Below are positions 33,906 through 42,923 of a stretch of 64,000 nt of DNA, piece after piece. The DNA comes from Myxosarcina sp. GI1 (GTDB lineage: Bacteria; Cyanobacteriota; Cyanobacteriia; Cyanobacteriales; Xenococcaceae), in NCBI RefSeq assembly GCF_000756305.1, contig NZ_JRFE01000024.1:229620-293619 (forward strand), written 5' to 3'. Under the pieces are notes generated by a model that ran no database searches, was not told the DNA's origin, and saw nothing but the letters and a program-made list of their open reading frames with translations. Position numbers and translations under genes: made by a program. Position 1 is the stretch's first letter. Each line of letters opens with the position of its first letter.

Positions 33906-36197
33906 ATGTTTAATTTCCTTAAGATTGAGAATTCTTTTTTTTCTGGCGATCGCCCAATTTTAGGTCGCACCTTACCTTCATTACTAAACGAGGCTAGCGA
34001 TTGTTATTTCAATCCTCAAGCATTCAATCATTGGCAAGAACAGGTTTGGCAGCCTCGATCGAATCGAGAACTGCTAACTGCTGCTGAAGAGCTAGCTTTG
34101 GGACTGTTAGAAGATAAATTAAAGCGAGGCGATCGAGTGGCATTTTTAATGCATGGCGATATCAATTTCTGTCTGGCAGATTTTGGTTCTTTACTAGCTG
34201 GACTAGTTGACGTGCCGATTGATTTGACTCAGACATTAGAAAATATCGCTTTTATCCTGCATCATTCAGCAGCCAAAGTATTAATCGTATCTAATTTAGA
34301 TTTATTGGCTCAAGTCATTCCCTATTTAGGTAACACTCCCAATCTTCAGACAGTTATTGTCGCCGATATTCCTAATGACTGGGAAGAACAACGTACCCGA
34401 CTATTGACCTGCGAAATCGATGAGTTCGGAATTCGGAATTCGGAATTTGGAGTTATTAACAACTACGAACTACAAACTACGAACTTTTCCTGTCTTTGTA
34501 TTCCTTTATTGCTCTGTCAGGGTCGGCAAGAACTATCTTGTCCCGAACTACCTCATTGTATTCAACTATTGTCGCTTGACGAAATTAGAGCCAGAGGTAA
34601 AGCGTTCTGGAATCGAGAGAAAGGACAGCTATTAAATGCAAAAATATCTCCACAAGACTTGGCAACTATCGTTTATATTGCGGGAGAAACGGGACAGCCT
34701 AAAGGAGTAATGTTAACTCATGAAAATATTACTGCTGATGTTCTTACTACTTTTAACAGCCTTGAGGATCTCAAGCCAGGTACAAGAGAAGTAATTCTGT
34801 CTTTTTTACCTCTAACCCATATCTTTGCGCGAGCCTTAGTTTACGGTCATATTTGTTACGGTCACAGCATCTATTTTTCTACACCCAATCGGGCAGCTAG
34901 AGATTTTCAAACCGTAAGACCGACGATTGTAGCTACCGTACCGCGATTGTTAGAAAAAACCTATCAAAAGATTGTCGATCGCGGTAACAAACTTACAGGA
35001 TTTGAAAAAAAAGTCTTTGATTGGGCATTAAAGCTAGCCCACAGTTACGAGTTGGGCAAAGGGCTAAACTCTTTGGAGTCTATCCAGTTTGCCTTAGCCG
35101 ATCGTTTGGTTTTCACTCGCTGGCGGAAGCCTTTTGGCGGAAGGATTAAATATTTTATTAGTGGTGGCGCGGCATTAAAAGCCGACATTGCTAATGTGCT
35201 GAGCGCGGCAGGAATGACCGTATTACAGGGCTATGGTTTGACTGAAACCAGTGCGACGATCTGTTTCAACCGAGCAAAATCAAACCGTGCGGGAACGGTA
35301 GGAGTACCAATTCCAGGAGTAAAAATTGCGATCGCCGATGATGGAGAAATCTTAGTTAAAGCTCCTTACGTAATGTCAGGCTACTATCGAAATCCAGAAG
35401 CTACTAAGGCAGTTATTGACGAAGAGGGATGGTTGCATACAGGTGATTTGGGGCAATTTACCTCAGAAGGTTTTTTAACCATTACAGGTAGTAAAAAAGA
35501 ACTATTCAAGCTTTCTACTGGTAAATATGTTATCCCCCAACCACTAGAACAGCGAGTCAAACAATCGTCTTTAGTCAAACAGGCAGTAGTAGTGGGATTG
35601 CAGAAAAAGTTCTGTAGTATGTTGGTTTTTCCCAATTTAGATAAGCTGCAAGAGCGTGCTAAAGCTTTGAACTTATTTTTACCCGTTACCGAGTTATTGC
35701 AGCAGCCAGAGATTGTCGCTCTCTATCAAACCTTAGTAGACGATGCCAACCAAAGTCTGCCTAGATGGTCGAAAGTCAAACAGTTTCAACTACTCGATGC
35801 CGATCTTACTTTAGCTAATGGTTTGTTACACCCAAGTGGAAAGATCGATCGCGCCAAAGTCAACGAGACATTTGCGGCAGAAATTGACGCTATGTATGGA
35901 GAAGACCCAGAGTTTTTGGGGGCAAGGGAGCAACCTGCCATTACGGAAGTTCGTAGTACACGCAAAGCGACAGGCTACGCAACGGAGTTAAATTTGCTCC
36001 TCAAACAAATTCAAATTGGTGAAATACAAATCTCTAGCTTATATTCAAAAATCCGAATTCTTTCGGTAAAACGACTAACCAAGAAAATTTTCACTAAAGC
36101 GAAGTTACTCTGGCAATCGCTTAAAAATTATTTTACTCTGCCCTCCACTATGCCGTGGAAGCTACAAAAAAATACTAATTCTAAAGATTTAGAGTAA
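33906..36197 (+). CDS. AMP-forming acyl-CoA/acyl-ACP synthetase
   Basis: Adenylating enzyme that activates fatty acids, the entry step of beta-oxidation or of acyl recycling. It shows LTHIFARALVYGHICYG, GYGLTETSATICFNR, GWLHTGDLGQFTSEG, GSKKELFKLSTGKYVIPQPL with the C-terminal catalytic-lysine region. The phosphate-binding loop is unusual: YIAGETGQPKG (about residues 257-267) instead of YTSGTTGxPKG. At 763 aa it is long because about 35 extra residues (from EFGIRNSEFGV) are encoded by an inserted repeat at 34424-34490, and the C-terminus has an additional ~70-residue basic tail. The start is ATG 33906. Whether CoA or ACP is the acceptor is not clear; the neighbours favour CoA. Confidence 0.88.
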   Translation: MFNFLKIENSFFSGDRPILGRTLPSLLNEASDCYFNPQAFNHWQEQVWQPRSNRELLTAAEELALGLLEDKLKRGDRVAFLMHGDINFCLADFGSLLAGLVDVPIDLTQTLENIAFILHHSAAKVLIVSNLDLLAQVIPYLGNTPNLQTVIVADIPNDWEEQRTRLLTCEIDEFGIRNSEFGVINNYELQTTNFSCLCIPLLLCQGRQELSCPELPHCIQLLSLDEIRARGKAFWNREKGQLLNAKISPQDLATIVYIAGETGQPKGVMLTHENITADVLTTFNSLEDLKPGTREVILSFLPLTHIFARALVYGHICYGHSIYFSTPNRAARDFQTVRPTIVATVPRLLEKTYQKIVDRGNKLTGFEKKVFDWALKLAHSYELGKGLNSLESIQFALADRLVFTRWRKPFGGRIKYFISGGAALKADIANVLSAAGMTVLQGYGLTETSATICFNRAKSNRAGTVGVPIPGVKIAIADDGEILVKAPYVMSGYYRNPEATKAVIDEEGWLHTGDLGQFTSEGFLTITGSKKELFKLSTGKYVIPQPLEQRVKQSSLVKQAVVVGLQKKFCSMLVFPNLDKLQERAKALNLFLPVTELLQQPEIVALYQTLVDDANQSLPRWSKVKQFQLLDADLTLANGLLHPSGKIDRAKVNETFAAEIDAMYGEDPEFLGAREQPAITEVRSTRKATGYATELNLLLKQIQIGEIQISSLYSKIRILSVKRLTKKIFTKAKLLWQSLKNYFTLPSTMPWKLQKNTNSKDLE
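34424..34490 (+). repeat. RTTCGGA-type repeat inside the acyl-CoA synthetase gene
   Basis: Four 7-base units (GTTCGGA, ATTCGGA, ATTCGGA, ATTTGGA) are followed by GTTATTAACAACTACGAACT and ACAAACTACGAACTTTT. The unit set plus the AACAACTACGAACTACAAACT core recurs as the reverse complement at 39013-39095. The reading frame passes through unbroken, adding residues EFGIRNSEFGVINNYELQTT. Confidence 0.9.
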
Positions 36198-36217
36198 ATC
36201 TAAGGGAGGAAAATCAA

Positions 36218-38560
36218 ATGTTTAAACCGTTCCGAACCGCTGCTGTTTTAGGTGCGGGAGTCATGGGTTCGCAGATTGCGGCTCACCTGGCTAATGCTGG
36301 CTTGACGGTTCATTTACTAGATATACCTGCCGCAGAAGACAATAAAAATGCGATCGTCGAAGCTGCCTGGAAAAAAGCACTAAAGCACAAGCCCCCAATC
36401 TTATACACAGAAAAAACTGCCCGTCGCATAACTTTGGGAAATTTTGACGAACATCTCGATCGCCTGGCAGATGTAGACTGGGTAATTGAAGCAGTGGTAG
36501 AAAACTTGGCAATCAAACAGCAGTTGATGGCAAGAATTGAAGGCGTTATCAGTCATGAGGCGATCGTTTCTACCAATACCAGTGGTTTGCCCGTCAATGA
36601 AATCGCTCGCGGCTTGCCTGAATCTTTTCGCCAGCGTTTTTTAGGCACGCATTTTTTTAATCCCCCACGCTATCTCAAATTACTAGAGCTAATTCCCACA
36701 GAAGATACGGACACCGAAGTTTTACTCAGACTGGAATGGTTTGCCCGTCTGCATCTCGGTAAAGGTGTAGTTGTGGCTAAAGACACTCCCAATTTTATTG
36801 CTAACCGCATTGGTATTTACGCCACCATGCTAGGGATAAAAGCCTTTATCGATGAAGGATACACTATTGAAGAAATCGATACTCTAACGGGAACTCTGAT
36901 AGGAAGACCAAAATCGGGAACTTTTAGAACTGCCGACCTAGTAGGATTAGATACTTTAGTTTACGTAGCAAAAAATCTCTATCCTGCTATTCCCGATGAT
37001 GAAAGTCGCGAAGTTTTTCGCGTACCTGCGCTACTAAACAAACTGGTAGAAACAGGGTCGTTAGGAGCGAAAGCAGGGCAGGGTTTCTATAAAAAAGAAC
37101 GGGGACAAATTCTGTCTCTAAATCCCCAAACCTTTGCTTATGAGCCAGCTAAACCTCTAGATTTAGGCGATTTGAAATCTTTGCCAAAACTAGAATTATC
37201 AGAACGCTTGCAAGCTTTATATCGGGATAAAGGACGGGCTGGTAAGTTCTTCCGCAAGCTGATGCTGTCGATACTAAGCTACAGTTCGGCTCGTATTCCT
37301 GAAATTACCGACAGTCTCGCAGAGATCGATCGCGCCATGCGCTGGGGATTTGGTTGGCAACTAGGTCCTTTTGAAATCTGGGATGTTTTGGGTTTCAAAA
37401 CCGTTATTAACGATATGCAGACAGCCGATATTCCCCTGGCAGATTGGATAAAAACGATGATTCAACAGCATCAGGTAGCGGGATTTTACCGACAAGACAA
37501 AGTTTACACTCCCAATAGCGGATATGTGACTTTAAACCTTCCTCACGACGAACTCGACCTCAATGCCATTAAATCTCAATCTAAAAATGTTCTCTGGCAA
37601 AACGACGAAGCTGCCCTATTAGATCTTGGGGAGGGAGTAGTTTTATACGAATTTCGCTCCAAAGGCAACACCCTCAGCTTTAAAGTCATGGAGGGGCTAG
37701 CAGAAGTTTTAGATCTGCTCGAAACCAGTGACTATCGAGGCATGGTTATTGGCAATAGCAACGATAACTTCTGTGGTGGCGCAAATCTGGTAGAAATTGA
37801 CAAGCTGGCTCAGTCTGGACAACTAGAGCGAGTAGCCGATTTGGTACGACAATTTCAAACTACTTTACAGAGAATTCACTACTTTCCCAAACCTATCGTA
37901 GCTGCCGTTAGAGGATTAGCTCTCGGTGGCGGTTGTGAATTAGTTATGGCTTGCCCCCAAGTTGTTGCCGCAGCCGAAAGTTACATCGGACTAGTAGAAC
38001 TAAGCGTTGGCTTGATTCCTGGGGCTGGTGGCATTATGCGGTTGGCAACCTGGGCAGCATCGAGAGCGGCTCAAGAAACCGCATCGCAGATTCAACCGTT
38101 CTTGCTACGAACCTTTGAAACTGTGGGTATGGCAACAGTTGCCAACAGTGCTTATGAAGCTCAAGAACTAGGTTTCTTGTCTCCCACTGCCAAGATTGTC
38201 ATCAATAGCGATCGCCGTTTATACGTCGCCAAGCAAGAAGTTATCCATCTCGATTTAGAAGGCTATGTACCCATACCCTATCGCGACTCAATTATGGTTT
38301 TGGGTGAACCAGGCAGGGCAGCACTAGAACATGGTGCCTATGTTTTCCAGCAGGGAGGCTATATCTCCGAATACGATCGCTTTCTGGCTCAACGTTTGGC
38401 ATACGTACTAACAGGTGGTGAACTGTCCGCACCTTCTCTAGTCAGTGAAGATTACTTACTACAGCTAGAACGAGAAACCTTTGTACCGCTACTCAAAGAA
38501 GCAAAAACCCAAAAGCGGATCGCACATTTATTGAAAACCAAGAAACCCTTAAGGAATTAA
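36218..38560 (+). CDS. fadN: 3-hydroxyacyl-CoA dehydrogenase / enoyl-CoA hydratase fusion (FadN type)
   Basis: Bifunctional beta-oxidation enzyme: hydrates trans-2-enoyl-CoA, then oxidises 3-hydroxyacyl-CoA with NAD. Domain order is dehydrogenase first (NAD site LGAGVMGSQIAAHLANAG; catalytic His about 145 in FLGTHFFNPPRYLKLLEL), dehydrogenase C-terminal domains, then the crotonase domain at the end (NDNFCGGANLVE, ALGGGCELVMACPQ and LVELSVGLIPGAGG, with both expected glutamates). This is the order of Bacillus FadN (YusL), opposite to E. coli FadB. 780 aa, full length. GGGAGG ten bases before the ATG; 20 bases after the synthetase gene, so co-transcribed. Confidence 0.95.
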   Translation: MFKPFRTAAVLGAGVMGSQIAAHLANAGLTVHLLDIPAAEDNKNAIVEAAWKKALKHKPPILYTEKTARRITLGNFDEHLDRLADVDWVIEAVVENLAIKQQLMARIEGVISHEAIVSTNTSGLPVNEIARGLPESFRQRFLGTHFFNPPRYLKLLELIPTEDTDTEVLLRLEWFARLHLGKGVVVAKDTPNFIANRIGIYATMLGIKAFIDEGYTIEEIDTLTGTLIGRPKSGTFRTADLVGLDTLVYVAKNLYPAIPDDESREVFRVPALLNKLVETGSLGAKAGQGFYKKERGQILSLNPQTFAYEPAKPLDLGDLKSLPKLELSERLQALYRDKGRAGKFFRKLMLSILSYSSARIPEITDSLAEIDRAMRWGFGWQLGPFEIWDVLGFKTVINDMQTADIPLADWIKTMIQQHQVAGFYRQDKVYTPNSGYVTLNLPHDELDLNAIKSQSKNVLWQNDEAALLDLGEGVVLYEFRSKGNTLSFKVMEGLAEVLDLLETSDYRGMVIGNSNDNFCGGANLVEIDKLAQSGQLERVADLVRQFQTTLQRIHYFPKPIVAAVRGLALGGGCELVMACPQVVAAAESYIGLVELSVGLIPGAGGIMRLATWAASRAAQETASQIQPFLLRTFETVGMATVANSAYEAQELGFLSPTAKIVINSDRRLYVAKQEVIHLDLEGYVPIPYRDSIMVLGEPGRAALEHGAYVFQQGGYISEYDRFLAQRLAYVLTGGELSAPSLVSEDYLLQLERETFVPLLKEAKTQKRIAHLLKTKKPLRN

Positions 38561-38591
38561 TTCGGAGTTTGGAGTTAGTAGTTCGGAGTTT
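38561..38591 (+). repeat. RTTCGGA-type repeat, left of the four-helix-bundle gene
   Basis: TTCGGAGTTTGGAGTTAGTA followed by GTTCGGAGTTT, directly after the fadN stop codon. Same 7-base units and the same TTAGTAGTT tail as the copies at 39013 and 40285. Confidence 0.85.
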
Positions 38592-38643
38592 AATTGTTTT
38601 GGGAAAGTTTATTTAGGAGATGCCCATGAATAGTTGATTTTTT

Positions 38644-39015
38644 ATGAGTGATGAGAAGCAGAAAATTCAGGAGAGAACGCTAAGTTTTGCGGTCCGAATT
38701 GTCAAGCTTTGTAAGTTTTTGGAAGAACAGAGTGGTGTAACAAGGATTTTATACAAGCAATTAATTCGAAGTGGTACTTCCATCGGAGCGAACGTTCGAG
38801 AGGCTCAATCTGCTCAATCGGATCGAGATTTTCTGCACAAACTAGAAATTGCTTTAAAGGAAACTAGAGAAACTGAATATTGGTTAATTATTCTAGTCAG
38901 AGCAGATTTGATAAAAGAACGAAGAATCAAATTACTCCAACAAGAATGCGAGGAGATTATCAAAATTTTAGTTGCCATAACTAAAAAAATCAAACAAAAA
39001 ATTAAGAAGAGCTAG
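38644..39015 (+). CDS. four-helix-bundle protein (23S rRNA IVP / S23 family)
   Basis: Small all-helical protein of the TIGR02436/IVP family, found in rRNA intervening sequences, beside diversity-generating systems as Avd relatives, and as orphan genes in cyanobacteria; its function is unknown, though nucleic-acid binding has been proposed. Signature segments are LYKQLIRSGTSIGANVREAQ and FLHKLEIALKETRETEYWL. The 123-aa length is typical and the C-terminus is Lys-rich. It lies inside the beta-oxidation operon with a RTTCGGA repeat on each side (38561-38591 and 39013-39095), which suggests it arrived as a cassette. No functional link to lipid metabolism is evident. Confidence 0.93.
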   Translation: MSDEKQKIQERTLSFAVRIVKLCKFLEEQSGVTRILYKQLIRSGTSIGANVREAQSAQSDRDFLHKLEIALKETRETEYWLIILVRADLIKERRIKLLQQECEEIIKILVAITKKIKQKIKKS

Positions 39016-39095
39016 GAGTTAGTAGTTTGTAGTTCGTGATTGAGGTTTCGTAGTTGTTAATAACTCCGATTTCCGAATTCCGAACTCCGAACTCT
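39013..39095 (-). repeat. RTTCGGA-type repeat, right of the four-helix-bundle gene
   Basis: Longest copy. On the minus strand it reads AGAGTTCGGAGTTCGGAATT, then CGGAAATCGGAGTTATTAAC, then AACTACGAAACCTCAATCAC and GAACTACAAACTACTAACTC. Apart from a 12-base insertion this follows the copy at 34424, so it is the same element in opposite orientation. Confidence 0.88.
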
Positions 39096-39105
39096 AAGTA
39101 GAGTT

Positions 39106-40284
39106 ATGAAAGAAGCATATATAGTCAGTAGCGTTAGAACTGCTATTGGTAAAGCACCCAGAGGAGCTTTGCGTAATGTACGTCCCGACGATTTGGGAGC
39201 AACTGCGGTCAGAGGCGCGATCGCTCGTGTAGAAAAATTAGACCCCGCACAAATCGATGATGTAATCATAGGCTGTGCTTTTCCTGAAGGAGAACAGGGA
39301 TTTAACCTGGGTCGAATTGTCGCTCAGAGGGCGGGATTACCCGATGCCGTTCCTGGCTGTACGGTCAATCGTTTTTGTGCGTCGGGACTGCAAACTATAG
39401 CTATGGCATCTCAAGCAATTATGACGGGACAGGCAGATGTTATCGTTGCTGGTGGCGCAGAATCGATGAGTTTGATGCCAATGGGCGGTAATTATCTCTC
39501 TCCCAACCCAGAACTGATCGATAGTTCTCCAGATACTTATATCACAATGGGACTTACAGCCGAAAATGTCGCTAGAGAGTTTCATATTTCCAGAGAAGAC
39601 CAGGATCGCTTTGCTTTGCGATCGCACCATCGGGCTTTAACTGCCATTAAAACGGGTCGCTTTAGCGAAGAAATAGTTCCCGTATCTTTAAAAGAAAGTT
39701 TTTATGCCAATGGCAAATTGCAAAAGAGCGAACGGGTATTTGAGGTAGACGAAGGACCACGCAGCGATACCAGTATGGAAGCTCTAGCCAAACTAAAACC
39801 AGTGTTTCATGACAAAGGTACGGTGACGGCAGGTAACTCCTCTCAAATGTCGGATGGGGCAGCCGCTGCCGTAGTAATGAGCATAAAAATGATAAACAAA
39901 CTCAAAATCAAGCCGATGGGTAGACTATTGGGTTATGCAGTAGCGGGGGTAGCACCTGAAATCATGGGTATCGGTCCCGTCGCTGCCGTACCCAAAGTCC
40001 TCAAACAGGTAGGCTTGACTTTAAACGACATTGGGCTAATCGAACTCAACGAAGCCTTTGCCGCACAGTCTCTAGCGGTAATACGCAAGCTAGGACTAAA
40101 TGAAGACATTATCAACGTCAACGGCGGCGCGATCGCTTTAGGACATCCTTTGGGCTGTACGGGAGCAAAATTGACCGCTACCTTGCTTCACGAAATGCAG
40201 CGACGGGGAATCCGCTACGGCATGATAACCATGTGCGTCGGAGGCGGTATGGGTGCTGCGGGGGTGTTTGAGAATCTTTTATGA
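39106..40284 (+). CDS. fadA: acetyl-CoA C-acyltransferase (thiolase, FadA type)
   Basis: Final beta-oxidation step: cleaves 3-ketoacyl-CoA with CoA to release acetyl-CoA. The nucleophile is C91 in [11 protein letters not shown], the catalytic His is H347 in [13 protein letters not shown], and the second Cys is C377 in [12 protein letters not shown]. Full length at 392 aa. It starts [20 protein letters not shown]. It lies between fadN (across the four-helix gene) and fadE. The presence of a degradative thiolase with FadN and FadE argues against polyhydroxybutyrate synthesis as its role. Confidence 0.95.
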   Translation: MKEAYIVSSVRTAIGKAPRGALRNVRPDDLGATAVRGAIARVEKLDPAQIDDVIIGCAFPEGEQGFNLGRIVAQRAGLPDAVPGCTVNRFCASGLQTIAMASQAIMTGQADVIVAGGAESMSLMPMGGNYLSPNPELIDSSPDTYITMGLTAENVAREFHISREDQDRFALRSHHRALTAIKTGRFSEEIVPVSLKESFYANGKLQKSERVFEVDEGPRSDTSMEALAKLKPVFHDKGTVTAGNSSQMSDGAAAAVVMSIKMINKLKIKPMGRLLGYAVAGVAPEIMGIGPVAAVPKVLKQVGLTLNDIGLIELNEAFAAQSLAVIRKLGLNEDIINVNGGAIALGHPLGCTGAKLTATLLHEMQRRGIRYGMITMCVGGGMGAAGVFENLL

Positions 40285-40315
40285 GTTAGGAATTCGGAGT
40301 TCGGAGTTAGTAGTT
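40285..40315 (+). repeat. RTTCGGA-type repeat between fadA and fadE
   Basis: GTTAGGAATTCGGAGTTCGG followed by AGTTAGTAGTT, beginning at the fadA stop codon. Same units and same TTAGTAGTT tail as the copies at 38561 and 39013. Confidence 0.85.
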
Positions 40316-40344
40316 TTTTATTTAGAATTGTTGGGAGAAGAACT

Positions 40345-42921
40345 ATGATAAATCTTCCTGAAACGATATTTGGAGTTTATGTTTTTCTATTTTTGTTGGC
40401 TCTCGTCATCTTTGGTTATATCGGCGTTCCTCTCTGGCTGTGGTCGCTGTATGTTGCTGTTGTTTTAGGGCTGTTCCAAGCGCCGCTTTGGGCATGGATT
40501 GTCTTTGGTGTTGTGGCGTTAATTTTTAATCTGCCACAGCTACGACAAAAATTAATTACAGCGTATGTCGTTAGATCGATTAAAGCCTTAAAGCTACTAC
40601 CTAAAATTTCCGACACCGAACGCGAAGCAATAGAAGCAGGAAACGTCTGGATAGATGGCGAATTTTTCTCTGGCAAACCCAACTTTAAACGCCTTCTTAA
40701 TGAACCCTATCCCTTAATACCTAGTAGGTTAAATAAAAAAGTTGGTAAGGTAGACGCGGGGGTGCGGAGACGCGGGGATACAGAGAAACATAATAACTCC
40801 GAACTACAAATTCCGAATTCCGAACTCTCAAAAATCCGTTCCTTTCTCGACAACCAGGTAGAAACAGTCTGTCAGATGGCGACTGATTGGGAAATTCATT
40901 CGCGTAAGGATTTACCCCCTGAAGTCTGGGACTATCTCAAACAAGAGCGGTTCTTTGGCATGATGATTCCGACTGAATACGGCGGCTTGGGATTTTCTAA
41001 CCTGGCTTATAGTGCAGTAATGAATAAGTTGGCATCGCGTTCTTTTACCCATACTGCCACAGTTGGCGTTACTAATTCTTTAGGACCTGCTAAATTGTTA
41101 TTACGCTACGGAACCCAGGCACAAAAAGACTATTACTTACCCCGACTGGCAACTGGTGAAGAAATTCCCTGCTTTGCTCTAACAGAACCTAATGCTGGTT
41201 CGGATGCGGGTAGTATTGTTTCTAACGGACTAGTATTCAAAGGCGATGACGGCAAGCTATATTTGCGCCTGAATTGGGAAAAACGCTATATAACCCTAGC
41301 GACGATCGCAACTTTGATGGGACTAGCTTTCAGACTAAGCGATCCAGATAACTTGTTAGGTAAAGGAAAAGATCTCGGCATTACCTGCGCCTTAATTCCT
41401 ACTAATACTCCTGGGGTAACTATCGATCGCCGTCACGATCCGATGGGCGTACCTTTTTACAATTCTCCTACATTCGGACGGGATGTAGTCGTCTCTGTAG
41501 ACCAAATTATCGGTGGTGTGGCACAAGCGGGACGGGGTTGGAAAATGCTGATGCAGACATTAGCTGCGGGAAGGGGAGTTAGTTTTCCCGCCACCTGTAC
41601 TGGTATCGCCAAACTAGTTACCAGGGTTACGGGAGCTTATGCCAGAGTTAGAAGACAGTTTGGACTAAATATTGGGCGTTTTGAGGGTATTGAAGAACCT
41701 CTAGCGCGTATTGGCGGATTGACCTACCTGATGGATGCGGCAAGGCTGTATACGGTTGGTGCGGTAGACAACGGAGAACAACCAGCGGTTATTTCGGCGA
41801 TCGCTAAGTATAACTTTACCGAACTTTCCCGTCAGATTATTAACGACGGTATGGATATTCTGGGCGGTGCAGGGATTTGTCGGGGACCCAGAAACTTGCT
41901 GGCTAATATCTATTCGGCTACACCGATTCCCATCACCGTTGAAGGTGCTAATATTCTGACGCGCACTATGATTATCTTCGGACAGGGGGCAATTCGTTCT
42001 CATCCCTATGTCTATCGAGAAATTGAGGCGTTGCATAAATCCGATGTTAGAGCTTTCGATCGCGTTTTTTGGCATCATCTCGGTTCGATAATCAGCAATT
42101 TTTGCCGTACCATCTTACTCAGTCTGTCTCGCGGTTATCTAGCTGGTTCGCCCGTATCTGGTGCGACTGCCAAGTATTATCGTAAGTTGGCTTGGGCATC
42201 AGCTACTTTCGCTTGCTTTACCGATTTAGCTTTAATTAGATATGGCGGCAACCTCAAACGTCAGGAAAAACTTACTGGCAGATTTGCCGATGTTTTATCT
42301 TGGATGTATTTGGCTACTGCAACTTTACGCCGCTATGAAGCCGAAGCCAGAAAGTATGAAGATTTACCTTTAGTTCATTGGTCGGTGCAGTATGCTTTTG
42401 CCCGAATCCAACAGGGATTTGAAGGTATTCTTAGCAATATGTCAGTACCACTATTGGGAATAGTAGCAGCGTGGTGGCGATTCAATCCCATTGGTAGCTT
42501 ACCGTCAGATAAACTAGGTGGTGAAGTGGCTCGCATTATGCAGACTCCAGGCAGACAAAGAGATAATCTCACCGCAGATATTTATATTCCCACCAATACT
42601 GAAGAAGCTTTAGGACGCTTAGAATCCGCTTTCAACTTAATGGTTAAATCCGAATTTGTTCTCAAAAAAATTAAAAATGCTAGTAAGTTAGGCAAATTAC
42701 CTTCAGGAAAACCCGAAGCTTTAATTCGTGATGCTTTAGAAACGGGACTTATTACTCTAGATGAAGTCGAACTATTAACTCAAGCAGAAACCGCACGTAA
42801 TGATGCGATACAAGTAGATTCATTTACTCTAGAAGAATATCAAGGAGATTCGATAGTAGAAATTTCTCAACCCACCGAAACGAAAACTACGGCAAATCAA
42901 CTACACTTGCTAGAGAAATAA
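40345..42921 (+). CDS. fadE: acyl-CoA dehydrogenase, FadE (long membrane-associated type)
   Basis: FAD enzyme that introduces the first double bond in beta-oxidation. The product is the ~800-aa E. coli FadE type: two N-terminal membrane segments (FLFLLALVIFGYIGVPLWLW and WIVFGVVALIFNLPQ), then the dehydrogenase core with CFALTEPNAGSDAG, LNWEKRYITLAPIA-like NWEKRYITLATIATL, DLGITCALIPTNTPGV, ARVRRQFGLNIGRFEGIEEP, ILGGAGICRGPRN and VEGANILTRTMIIFGQGAI. Length is 858 aa; about 33 residues (near 132-163) are extra compared with the E. coli protein as I recall it, and correspond to inserted repeats at 40750-40830. The lipase starts two bases after the stop, indicating one transcript. Confidence 0.95.
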   Translation: MINLPETIFGVYVFLFLLALVIFGYIGVPLWLWSLYVAVVLGLFQAPLWAWIVFGVVALIFNLPQLRQKLITAYVVRSIKALKLLPKISDTEREAIEAGNVWIDGEFFSGKPNFKRLLNEPYPLIPSRLNKKVGKVDAGVRRRGDTEKHNNSELQIPNSELSKIRSFLDNQVETVCQMATDWEIHSRKDLPPEVWDYLKQERFFGMMIPTEYGGLGFSNLAYSAVMNKLASRSFTHTATVGVTNSLGPAKLLLRYGTQAQKDYYLPRLATGEEIPCFALTEPNAGSDAGSIVSNGLVFKGDDGKLYLRLNWEKRYITLATIATLMGLAFRLSDPDNLLGKGKDLGITCALIPTNTPGVTIDRRHDPMGVPFYNSPTFGRDVVVSVDQIIGGVAQAGRGWKMLMQTLAAGRGVSFPATCTGIAKLVTRVTGAYARVRRQFGLNIGRFEGIEEPLARIGGLTYLMDAARLYTVGAVDNGEQPAVISAIAKYNFTELSRQIINDGMDILGGAGICRGPRNLLANIYSATPIPITVEGANILTRTMIIFGQGAIRSHPYVYREIEALHKSDVRAFDRVFWHHLGSIISNFCRTILLSLSRGYLAGSPVSGATAKYYRKLAWASATFACFTDLALIRYGGNLKRQEKLTGRFADVLSWMYLATATLRRYEAEARKYEDLPLVHWSVQYAFARIQQGFEGILSNMSVPLLGIVAAWWRFNPIGSLPSDKLGGEVARIMQTPGRQRDNLTADIYIPTNTEEALGRLESAFNLMVKSEFVLKKIKNASKLGKLPSGKPEALIRDALETGLITLDEVELLTQAETARNDAIQVDSFTLEEYQGDSIVEISQPTETKTTANQLHLLEK
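40750..40830. repeat. two repeat types inserted in frame in fadE
   Basis: First a GC-rich part (GTAGACGCGGGGGTGCGGAG then ACGCGGGGATACAGAG), similar to dispersed cyanobacterial ACGCGG-type repeats, then the reverse complement of the RTTCGGA element (AATAACTCCGAACTACAAAT then TCCGAATTCCGAACTCTC). The frame stays open and encodes the low-conservation segment VDAGVRRRGDTEKHNNSELQ and IPNSELS. Confidence 0.88.
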
Positions 42922-42923
42922 TT

